Positions 1 to 5,922 of a stretch of 6,579 nucleotides of DNA are shown piece by piece. Within the stretch, counting starts at the first letter, position 1. The number at the start of each line of letters is the position of its first letter. A model generated the notes under the pieces. The model saw nothing but the letters and a program-made list of their open reading frames with translations, did no database searches and was not told where the DNA came from. The translations under genes were made by a program, and so were the position numbers. Origin of the DNA: Myxococcales bacterium. Its GTDB lineage: Bacteria > Myxococcota > Bradymonadia > REDH01. The stretch covers positions 1-6,579 of the forward strand of contig JAGWVZ010000205.1 in the NCBI GenBank assembly GCA_018970625.1, written 5' to 3'.

Positions 1-745
1 AACCGCTCAGTGTGTAACACTCACTCAAGCTCTGGCTAGTCGACAGCCAGTTCGCGAACGCCAATGCCGAGTACCAGTCCAAATTCTCTACTGGCCCGGT
101 GTCGTTCAAATTGCTCGTCGTGCATGTGGTGCCGCTCGTTCTCTGAAAACACGATGGATTTGTACCGCCCGTCGCCGCCTTCCACTGACCCTGCGTGACC
201 TCCGTGCGGCTCACAAAATAGTTCCGGCTAATGTTCGCCGTGTAGGGGCGTTCCTCATTTGTCGCCCCGGGCGTTCCCTGTTGATACGTGCCTGAAGGCA
301 CAAACACAAAGTCCATCTGATGCGCCGCGCCACTGAACCCGCGTGGTGAGCAGCGGCGGTAGCCTGATACTGTGCTGCACCAACTGTTGCTGGGGCACTC
401 GCTATCTGCAGTACATAGTGCCCCTAGACCCTCTGAAGGAGGGGGGATGCAGCTTGTATTGCCGCCGAGCACCGTCAATCCCGTGTAACCATCATCACAG
501 GAGCATTGCCAACCGCCGATCGTATTGGTGCACACATTGTTCGCACCAGTGCAGACCGAACCCGATGCACATTCATCAATATCCACGCAGGTTGGGGGTG
601 TTCCCCAGTTGCCAGATGCGTGACAGGTAAGGGTAGCCGACCCGACGCGCGTATAGCCGCTATTGCATAAGTAAATCACAGTACTACCAGCAGCAGTATC
701 TGAATAACTACGAGTGCCGTTTTCTATTTCCAATGGCGTACCACA
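1..745 (-). repeat. Protein-level repeat unit B (CCP, EGF_CA, four-Cys, start of FGE), cut by the window edge
   Basis: Residues 802-1049 repeat the module order of unit A. CCP cysteines are 802, 828, 842 and 854; EGF_CA cysteines are 860, 866, 873, 882, 884 and 900 with a D856-I-D-E start; the four-Cys segment is C912, C918, C924 and C933, at exactly the spacing seen in unit A. FGE similarity begins with FVFVPSGTYQQGT and reaches SRTEVTQGQW, NPSCFQ and GPVENLDWYSALAFANWL before the edge. Its catalytic-region C-terminus is not in the window, and further units could follow. Confidence 0.8.
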
Positions 746-3148
746 ATCTCCAGCAGGTAGCGCCGTTCTGGCAAGTCGAAACCCGATACTCGTACCCGCA
801 GCACATGCGGGGCCACACCATGTACTTCGATTTGCCGCACGGGTGGAGCTAAATGTCCAGTCACCCCCGCGGACACTACGGAATGAACCGGTTGTCGGTC
901 CTAGCGGGTCAGTACCACCGGGCAACGGGCCAGTAATATAGTCCCAGGTCAGCTCCGACACATTTCCCAGCATATCATAAAGGCCCCAAACATTCGGAAG
1001 CTTTCCGCCCACCTCGCGGGTTCGGTTTCCGGAATTACACTGATACCACGCGATTGGGCCCAGATTGACGAGAGTTGCCGCACAATCATCCTCAACGCCC
1101 AAATTGCCCATATACGTATCGGTTGTTGTGCCTGCACGCGCAGCTCGCTCCCACTCGGCTTCCGTAAGTAACCGATATCCAGAACACGATGGGCCTAGAA
1201 ATGTAACATCTTCACAGTCAGCGTAGCCAAGAATCGACAGCGTATCAGCACATGTCGAAGGAATAAGTGTGTAACAGGGGGTAAGCCCCTCGCGCGCCGA
1301 TATCAGGTTTGCATAGGCGAAAGCTGAATACCAGAAGACGTTTTCGACGGGTCCGTTGGGATTTGCGTTCTCGTTGGAACTGCAACTGTTGAACCGACAT
1401 GTGGTATTCTGAAAATACGATGGGTTTATGCCCTCTGTGACGGCGTTCCATTGGCCTTGTGTGACTTCGGTACGGCTCACAAAATAGTCGTGGGTAATCG
1501 CCACTGGCACCTGATTCTCCGGGAAGACCTCTCCACTACCCTCGTCGGGAGAGCCCATCATGAAAGTGCCTGATGGTACAAATTGAAAGGCCATCGAGAT
1601 GTCGTCAGAAAGAGAGACTCTGGGTGAACAGAATCTCTGCGTTGTGTCTGTCGGGCACCAGGAATCAGTCGGGCAATCAGCGTCGATTGCGCATGCATTT
1701 CCCAATGCGAGTGTACGTTCACATGCTGCATCGCCCCCCAACACCGCTACCCCCGTGGCTCCAACCGCGCACGAGCACTGCCAGCTACCCGGCAGGTTGG
1801 TGCACACGTTGTTCGGTGTCGCACACACACCGCCTGACGCGCATTCGTCGATATCGTTACACGTGGGCGCCGTGCCCCAACTGCCGCTTGCGCCGCACGT
1901 GCGCGTGGCCAAGCCGCCGCTGATCGAATAACCCGCATCGCAGCTGTAACTGGCGGTCGCACCAAAGGTTGTGCCAATCGGCGTGCTTACCGAACCGTTT
2001 GCAGGGCTGGTCAGCACACCGCAGTCTACTGGTTCGCAGGCAGGTGGTGTGCTCCAGCTGCCGGTCGCGTTGCAGGTGAGCGTATAGCCACGCCCGCCGG
2101 TGCCTGCCACCAGATAGCCGGTCGCACAGCTGTAGCTGGCCTGGCCGCCAAAGGTCGTGCGATCCACGCCCTGAAAAGAAGCGTTTGCCGCCGGCGCCGG
2201 GTTCGCACCACACTCCACCGGCGTGCACACTGCACTCGCAGCCTCCCATAACCCCGCAGAGCCACAGCGGCGAGTGACCTGGCTCAGTCCGTCGGCTCGA
2301 CCATTCGCGGTATAGCCTTCGCTGCACAGGTAGGTCACGATGCCACCATATCGCGTAGTGCTCACGCTGGTCAGCGTGGCGTTGGCCGGCGCGGCCGGCG
2401 CTGTGCCACAGTCGACCGCCGCGCACACGCCGTCTGTCTCGGCAAATCCGTCCACGCAGTCGCCGCAAGCCGCTGCACCCGAATCAACCGTGCATGTACG
2501 GTTCTGCGACGTACATGCCAGCGGCCCACAACCCGCCGGCTGCTGCAGCGAAAACACCGGGCTGCAGCCAACCGCCGACTGCAGCGACAGAGTCGATGCC
2601 CGCACGCGCAGCCGATAGTCGCCCGGCGCCAGCGTCGTGGGCACGTCCCAGGCAAAGTTGGTGGTACTGGCGGCCAGCGTCGCTACGACCGGAACGGTCA
2701 CGCCCGCGTCACCATCGGCACATTCCGACCCGGCGACCAGCGAAAGCGTTACCTCGTCGGCGTTGGTGGTTGACCACACCACGTCCAGCGTGTCGCCCAA
2801 CGTATAGATGCCGGCGACAGGTTCGGTGACCTCCACTGTCAGCGCAGCGCCGCCATCCGGGCCATTGGCCACATCGGCGTCACTCGTGCCATCAACATCC
2901 ATTACCCCATCCAAATCGCCTTCAACGTCGGAATCGCTGGCGAGGTCTGCGTCACTCTCTGTCCCGTCGACCCCGGCATCAGACAAATCGCCCGGCTCCA
3001 CCCCCGCGTCCGCGTCGCTCTCGCCGCCCACAACGTCTGTATCACCCGCCAACGCCTGCTCACCCGGCAACGTTGTATCAAAGTTTAGTACGCACGAACA
3101 AAGCAGGCTGGCTGTAACCGCGGCCGACAATATCGTTGAAACCTTCAT
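1..3148 (-). CDS. Giant modular lipoprotein: Ig-like, CCP, EGF_CA and duplicated FGE-sulfatase-fold domains (3' partial)
   Basis: The frame opens at ATG 3146-3148 and stays open to the window edge, giving 1049 residues with no stop, so the C-terminus is missing. Residues 1-19 form a lipoprotein signal with lipobox LLCSC (lipidated Cys19; Val at +2). Then follow an Asp-rich linker (about 34-100), an Ig-like domain resembling Kre9/KNH (102-200), a six-Cys segment (207-242), three CCP/sushi domains with four Cys each (247-308, 313-371, 376-430), a calcium-type EGF beginning DIDEC (432-476), a four-Cys segment (486-507), an FGE-sulfatase-like domain (about 515-796), a fourth CCP (802-854), a second DIDEC EGF (856-900), a second four-Cys segment (912-933) and the start of a second FGE domain (from about 939). 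It is probably anchored at the outer membrane or cell surface; the many paired cysteines imply an oxidising compartment. Its ligand is unknown. In-frame anchors such as Met530-Met531 at 1556-1561 and Met945 at 314-316 exclude a frameshift. Confidence 0.93.
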   Translation of the reverse strand, partial: MKVSTILSAAVTASLLCSCVLNFDTTLPGEQALAGDTDVVGGESDADAGVEPGDLSDAGVDGTESDADLASDSDVEGDLDGVMDVDGTSDADVANGPDGGAALTVEVTEPVAGIYTLGDTLDVVWSTTNADEVTLSLVAGSECADGDAGVTVPVVATLAASTTNFAWDVPTTLAPGDYRLRVRASTLSLQSAVGCSPVFSLQQPAGCGPLACTSQNRTCTVDSGAAACGDCVDGFAETDGVCAAVDCGTAPAAPANATLTSVSTTRYGGIVTYLCSEGYTANGRADGLSQVTRRCGSAGLWEAASAVCTPVECGANPAPAANASFQGVDRTTFGGQASYSCATGYLVAGTGGRGYTLTCNATGSWSTPPACEPVDCGVLTSPANGSVSTPIGTTFGATASYSCDAGYSISGGLATRTCGASGSWGTAPTCNDIDECASGGVCATPNNVCTNLPGSWQCSCAVGATGVAVLGGDAACERTLALGNACAIDADCPTDSWCPTDTTQRFCSPRVSLSDDISMAFQFVPSGTFMMGSPDEGSGEVFPENQVPVAITHDYFVSRTEVTQGQWNAVTEGINPSYFQNTTCRFNSCSSNENANPNGPVENVFWYSAFAYANLISAREGLTPCYTLIPSTCADTLSILGYADCEDVTFLGPSCSGYRLLTEAEWERAARAGTTTDTYMGNLGVEDDCAATLVNLGPIAWYQCNSGNRTREVGGKLPNVWGLYDMLGNVSELTWDYITGPLPGGTDPLGPTTGSFRSVRGGDWTFSSTRAANRSTWCGPACAAGTSIGFRLARTALPAGDCGTPLEIENGTRSYSDTAAGSTVIYLCNSGYTRVGSATLTCHASGNWGTPPTCVDIDECASGSVCTGANNVCTNTIGGWQCSCDDGYTGLTVLGGNTSCIPPPSEGLGALCTADSECPSNSWCSTVSGYRRCSPRGFSGAAHQMDFVFVPSGTYQQGTPGATNEERPYTANISRNYFVSRTEVTQGQWKAATGGTNPSCFQRTSGTTCTTSNLNDTGPVENLDWYSALAFANWLSTSQSLSECYTLSG
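761..2023 (-). repeat. Protein-level repeat unit A (CCP, EGF_CA, four-Cys, FGE)
   Basis: Residues 376-796 of the lipoprotein form the first complete copy of a four-module block. The EGF (432-476) has six cysteines (436, 442, 449, 458, 460, 476) and a calcium-type start D432-I-D434-E435. The four-Cys segment has C486, C492, C498 and C507. The FGE domain contains the family hallmarks GTFMMGS (527-533), SRTEVTQGQW (558-567), YRLLTEAEWERAARAG (658-673), VWGLYDMLGNVSEL (720-733), RGGDW (760-764) and GFRLAR (789-794). Equivalent points in unit B lie about 420-426 residues further on. The copies have clearly diverged at the DNA level, so this is an old internal duplication or a repeated domain shuffle rather than a recent copy. 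Confidence 0.8.
1859..2410 (-). other. Array of three CCP/sushi domains
   Basis: Residues 247-430 hold three consecutive modules of four cysteines: 247/275/295/308, 313/341/359/371 and 376/403/418/430. Each ends in a Gly-x-Trp shortly before the last Cys (GLW, GSW, GSW) and has an aromatic-x-Cys at the second cysteine (TYLC, SYSC, SYSC). This is the complement-control-protein pattern, with Cys pairing normally 1-3 and 2-4. Linkers of about four residues between modules suggest a stiff rod. CCP modules are best known from animal complement regulators; in bacteria they occur on secreted proteins of large-genome lineages, where they are assumed to mediate binding. Confidence 0.85.
2549..2845 (-). 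other. Ig-like (Kre9/KNH-type) domain of the lipoprotein
   Basis: Residues 102-200 of the lipoprotein show a beta-sandwich pattern: VTEPVAGIYTLGDTLDVVWS, an N-A-D-E-V-T-L-S-L strand, then F-A-W-D-V-P and P-G-D-Y-R-L-R-V-R. The proline before a G-x-T-L-D-V-x-W strand and the late W-x-(V/L)-P with G-D-Y are what I recall of the Kre9/KNH N-terminal family, known from fungal wall proteins and found on bacterial surface proteins. The family name is from memory. A bacterial Ig-like fold is the safe reading. Confidence 0.55.
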
Positions 3149-3156
3149 GTTCACCA

Positions 3157-3161
3157 CCCTC
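3157..3161 (-). promoter_or_regulatory. Ribosome binding site of the modular lipoprotein
   Basis: The minus strand reads GAGGG here, followed by eight bases (TGGTGAAC) and the ATG at 3148. This is a good Shine-Dalgarno at normal spacing. Together with the lipobox that begins immediately downstream, it fixes the start codon. It lies in the 37-nt gap after the preceding gene, in which I see no hairpin terminator. Confidence 0.75.
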
Positions 3162-3185
3162 ACGCACCCCAAATGCAGGCTTTAC

Positions 3186-4199
3186 CTAGCGGAATCCGAT
3201 GGTTGCGCCCACATACCCGGGGCGCCAGGCTGGCGTCAGGCTCACGCGGTCCGGATTGCGGTCGCGCGGCGCGGCCAGAAACAACACGGTTCCTGTGACA
3301 GCCAACGCGGCTCCGCCGATGGTGAGGGCGCCAATCGGAGCCTTGGACGCGTCAATCTGGTCGGCCAGCTCGGTCCAGCGGTCGTAGCAGGGCAGGCCCA
3401 CGTCGCACGTGCCCGACAGGTCGGAAAACTCGCGCCGCGGTCCAGCGGCGCTGGCTGCGTCCCACGCCAGTCCGCCCGCCAGCATGGCACCACCGGTGGC
3501 CAGCAGCGCCACACCCACGCCGCGCAAAGGCGACGCGGTGCGCTCGGGCTGGGCCTGCACAAACCCTGAAGGCGTACCACCGCCCTGCGAAGCCCCCGCA
3601 GGCTCGGCCGGAGGCGGGGTGACGCTGGCCTGTTGGGCTGGCTCGGGCGCAATGGGCGCGACAGGTGGCGGGGTGGCAGGCGCCACGACAGGCGCGGGCG
3701 TGGTCTGGCTCACCGCGCTGTACGGCTCGCAACTGTCCACGGCCTGCTGGCTCAGTTCGAATGCCTCGCGCAGTGTATCGGATGTGTCGCTTACCTCGCG
3801 CAGCAGCACCAGCGCGGCCTGCGCCTGATCGCACAGCCCCAGGTCGGCGGTCAGGTCAATGATGTTCTGGATAAGCACAAAGCGCGCTTGCGTGGCGGGT
3901 TCCACGAATTCGGCGGGCATGCTGCCCGAGCGCAGCGCGTTCGAAATGTACACAACCAACGCGCGACGAGCGTCCAGCGCGGCCTGACTGGCCGACCGCC
4001 AGTCTTCCGATCCGGGCGCCATGAGCAGCACCAGCTCGTCGGCGGCGGCCATATCGTTTGAAAGCTGCTGGTACTGTTCGAGCGACCACTCGGCAGTCAC
4101 CTGCGCGAACACGGGCAGCGCAGGCGCGCCGGCCAGCGACAACACGAGGCACCACGCGATCGCGCGACGAACGGTTTTTTGCAGGGCGTTCTTGTTCAT
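3186..4199 (-). CDS. Exported protein with helical region, Pro/Ala linker and C-terminal two-helix membrane hairpin
   Basis: I do not recognise this 337-residue protein by name. Residues 1-32 are a typical signal peptide: basic start, hydrophobic core CLVLSLAGAPALPV, probable cleavage after the Ala of VFA-Q. Residues 36-157 look mainly helical, with two cysteines (C123, C157). Residues 164-220 are a Pro/Ala-rich linker. A hydrophobic Gly/Ala-rich hairpin follows: helix one about 225-246, a polar loop with a Cys pair (GTCDVGLPC, C265 and C271) and helix two about 288-310. The tail ends VGATIGFR. From memory, exported proteins with a Gly/Ala hairpin around a CxxxxxC loop are frequent beside Ser/Thr kinases in Myxococcota, often with TPR-like N-terminal regions; no clear TPR consensus is seen here. 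The start overlaps the kinase stop as ATGA, so translation is probably coupled and the two proteins are probably made in fixed proportion. A role as periplasmic partner of the kinase is inference. Confidence 0.9.
   Translation of the reverse strand: MNKNALQKTVRRAIAWCLVLSLAGAPALPVFAQVTAEWSLEQYQQLSNDMAAADELVLLMAPGSEDWRSASQAALDARRALVVYISNALRSGSMPAEFVEPATQARFVLIQNIIDLTADLGLCDQAQAALVLLREVSDTSDTLREAFELSQQAVDSCEPYSAVSQTTPAPVVAPATPPPVAPIAPEPAQQASVTPPPAEPAGASQGGGTPSGFVQAQPERTASPLRGVGVALLATGGAMLAGGLAWDAASAAGPRREFSDLSGTCDVGLPCYDRWTELADQIDASKAPIGALTIGGAALAVTGTVLFLAAPRDRNPDRVSLTPAWRPGYVGATIGFR
4196..4199 (-). promoter_or_regulatory. ATGA start/stop overlap coupling kinase and exported partner
   Basis: On the minus strand the kinase TGA (4198-4196) and the ATG of the next gene (4199-4197) share bases as ATGA. 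No strong Shine-Dalgarno precedes this ATG (upstream GAGTTACGCCG), which fits reinitiation by ribosomes that have just finished the kinase. It supports one transcript for the two genes. Confidence 0.85.
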
Positions 4200-5851
4200 C
4201 GGCGTAACTCGATGTTCCCAAAGGGGTTGTTGTTGGTATCAGGTGTTGGCGTTGGCGCCGGCGTCGCAGCGGGCGCAGGCGAGGGTTCAGCCTGCGACGG
4301 GCGACGGGCTGATGGGCGAGTCGGCCTGGGACGAGGCGGCGACGAAGCGGGCCGCTCTGGCGCTGGCGCGGTCGCCTCGGGGGTGACCGGCTGGGGTACA
4401 GGAGCCGTGGGCGCGGCGGGAGTGGGCGCGACCACCTGCGGCGCCGTGCGCGCCGGCGCCTCGGGCGCCGAGGGTGCGGGCGTCACCGTGGCAGGAGTCG
4501 AAGGTGCGGTGGGAGCAGCGAGCGTGGGCGGAGCCGCAGAACCCAGTGTTGGGGCAGCGGCGGCAGGCACCGGTAAAGTCGCAGATGCGGGCGCGATGGC
4601 TTCTGGCGCAGGCGTCACGGCAGGCGTTACGACAGGCGCCGCGACGGGCGTGGGCGACGATGCGGCCGGCGGGCGCAGCAGCAGGAAAAGCCCGAGCGCC
4701 GCGCACAACAACACCGCCGCCGCCACCGCGAAGGGCAACCAGGCCATGCGGCGAGTCGCCGGCACGTCGAGCAGCGTCTGCGCTGGCGCCTCGCCCACAG
4801 GTGCCCAGGCGCCCGAGAGGTTGCCCACCGTGGGTGTGTGGGCGGTGGGGCCGGGCGGACGCGCGAAAACCGTCGTTGGGTCGGGCTGAGCCGAAGCGGA
4901 CGCTGCCGCTGCCGTCGCCGACATCCGATAGGGCGTGGCAAGCTGCAGCGCTGGTCCCGCTGCGACAAGCGTGGGCAGGACCTCGCGCAGGGCATCCAGC
5001 ATCTCGCGCGCGCTCGAGTACCGCTCGGCTTCGGGTTTGGCGCACGCGCGCGCCACAATCGGGGCCAGCCCCGACGCCATGACGTGCTGACCAAGCGGCA
5101 CGGGTTCGGGCCGCAGGTGCTCCGCGGCGATGAGCAGCGGGTTTTGCAGCCTTGCGTACGGCGCCTGACCTTCCAGCAGCTCGGCCATCATGTGACCGAG
5201 CGCGTACAGATCCACCAGCGGCGACGTTTTGCCGGTGAGCAGCTCGGGCGCGGCGTACTGCGGCGTGCAGACGATGTTTCCGGCGACGGTGTGGGTTCCG
5301 GCGCCAAAGGCGGTGCCACCGGCCTCAGTGACCACCTTGGCGATGCCAAAGTCGAGCACTTTGGCAGCCACAGGTTCACCGGGCTCCTGCACGGCAAAGA
5401 CGTTTCCGGGCTTGAGATCACGGTGAATGACGCCCTGCGCGTGCGCGACCTCGAGGCCACGCAGCACGTCGATGCACAGCCGCGCCACGTCGGTACCCTG
5501 TAGCCGGCCGCATGTCTTGAGCAGCTCGTCCAGTGGTCGTCCCTCGATGAACTCCATGGCGATCCACGGACGCTCGCCGTCCAGCTCGCCCATATCGACC
5601 ACGCGCACAATGTTTCGGCTGTTCAGGGCGGCGACCGTCTCGGCCTCTTTGCGAAACCGGCCGCGCACGCGCGAGTCAAAGTTGTGTTCAGCGTGCAGCA
5701 CCTTGATCGCGAAGCGCAGCGACGCAATCTCGCGGTGCCGGGCCAGATAGACGGTTGCAAACCCGCCCTCGCCCAGACGTCGCTCCACGACATACTTGCT
5801 GGCGATGATGGTGCCCGCCTCCAGAGTCTCAATGTGCTGCTGCGTTGTCAT
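4196..5851 (-). CDS. Transmembrane Ser/Thr protein kinase with Pro/Ala-rich extracytoplasmic tail
   Basis: This 551-residue Hanks-type (Pkn/STPK) kinase has a complete catalytic domain at about 20-291: glycine loop GEGGFATV (27-34), ATP-anchoring Lys in AIKVL (K50), helix-C Glu in KEAE (about E69), HRDLKPGN with catalytic Asp145, DFG (167-169), CTPQYAAPE (195-203), DLYALG (from D214) and the late Arg in ERYSS. HRD makes it an RD kinase, normally activated by phosphorylation of the activation loop, where several Thr are available. A linker leads to one membrane helix (about 370-392, WLPFAVAAAVLLCAALGLFL) and then a tail of about 155 residues dominated by Pro and Ala, with an Arg-rich patch (about 507-517), ending NPFGNIELRR. 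Topology predicts the kinase in the cytoplasm and the tail in the periplasm. I prefer ATG 5851 over an in-frame TTG at 5893, because the latter adds 14 basic residues without family support; both have weak ribosome sites. No PASTA, PEGA or TPR domain is seen. Substrates are unknown. Confidence 0.95.
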   Translation of the reverse strand: MTTQQHIETLEAGTIIASKYVVERRLGEGGFATVYLARHREIASLRFAIKVLHAEHNFDSRVRGRFRKEAETVAALNSRNIVRVVDMGELDGERPWIAMEFIEGRPLDELLKTCGRLQGTDVARLCIDVLRGLEVAHAQGVIHRDLKPGNVFAVQEPGEPVAAKVLDFGIAKVVTEAGGTAFGAGTHTVAGNIVCTPQYAAPELLTGKTSPLVDLYALGHMMAELLEGQAPYARLQNPLLIAAEHLRPEPVPLGQHVMASGLAPIVARACAKPEAERYSSAREMLDALREVLPTLVAAGPALQLATPYRMSATAAAASASAQPDPTTVFARPPGPTAHTPTVGNLSGAWAPVGEAPAQTLLDVPATRRMAWLPFAVAAAVLLCAALGLFLLLRPPAASSPTPVAAPVVTPAVTPAPEAIAPASATLPVPAAAAPTLGSAAPPTLAAPTAPSTPATVTPAPSAPEAPARTAPQVVAPTPAAPTAPVPQPVTPEATAPAPERPASSPPRPRPTRPSARRPSQAEPSPAPAATPAPTPTPDTNNNPFGNIELRR

Positions 5852-5922
5852 GCCCGGATTCCGCTCGTGCGATAGCCTTTTGACCTTAGGCAAGCTCTAT
5901 CCGCAGCGCAAGGTTTGCGACG
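5852..5922. other. 71-nt gap between FGE-fold gene and kinase
   Basis: The gap holds no convincing hairpin with a T-run on the minus strand, so readthrough from the FGE-fold gene into the kinase is plausible. A possible -35/-10 pair (TTGCGC, 17 bases, TAAGGT) matches the sigma-70 consensus at only three of six bases in each box and is not called. If the kinase starts at the TTG (5891-5893) the gap shrinks to 29 nt. Confidence 0.5.

Noticed and set aside
1857..2468. Minus-strand ORF of 203 codons in another frame
   Set aside because: It overlaps the CCP array in a different frame. The frame from 3148 places all CCP cysteines correctly, and this one yields an Arg-rich sequence without domain pattern.
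1..3148. Possible pseudogene or frameshifted gene in the left half, since no complete long ORF closes there
   Set aside because: The frame from ATG 3148 is open to position 1 and the stop is simply outside the window. Anchor codons at 1561 and 316 are in the same phase as the start.
2808..3569. Plus-strand ORF of 253 codons
   Set aside because: It lies antisense across the start of the lipoprotein and the end of the hairpin protein, both of which have coherent signal peptides and domains. Its product is low-complexity without any recognisable motif.
4179..4889. Plus-strand ORF of 236 codons rich in Gly, Ala and Val
   Set aside because: It is the antisense image of the Pro/Ala-rich kinase tail. 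GC-rich repetitive codons keep several frames open here.
4838..5503. Plus-strand ORF of 221 codons
   Set aside because: It is antisense to the kinase catalytic domain, which has every conserved motif on the minus strand.
5875..5892. Short inverted repeat gcct/aggc between the FGE gene and the kinase
   Set aside because: The stem is only four base pairs and is not followed by a T-run on the minus strand, so it is not a credible terminator.
5852..5893. Upstream TTG start for the kinase, adding 14 residues
   Set aside because: The added residues are basic and unrelated to the kinase fold, and no better ribosome site precedes the TTG. ATG 5851 leaves a normal N-terminus before the glycine loop. 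It is not fully excluded.
5870..5915. Sigma-70-like promoter TTGCGC, 17 bases, TAAGGT before the kinase
   Set aside because: Only three of six bases match in each box, which is expected by chance in such a gap.
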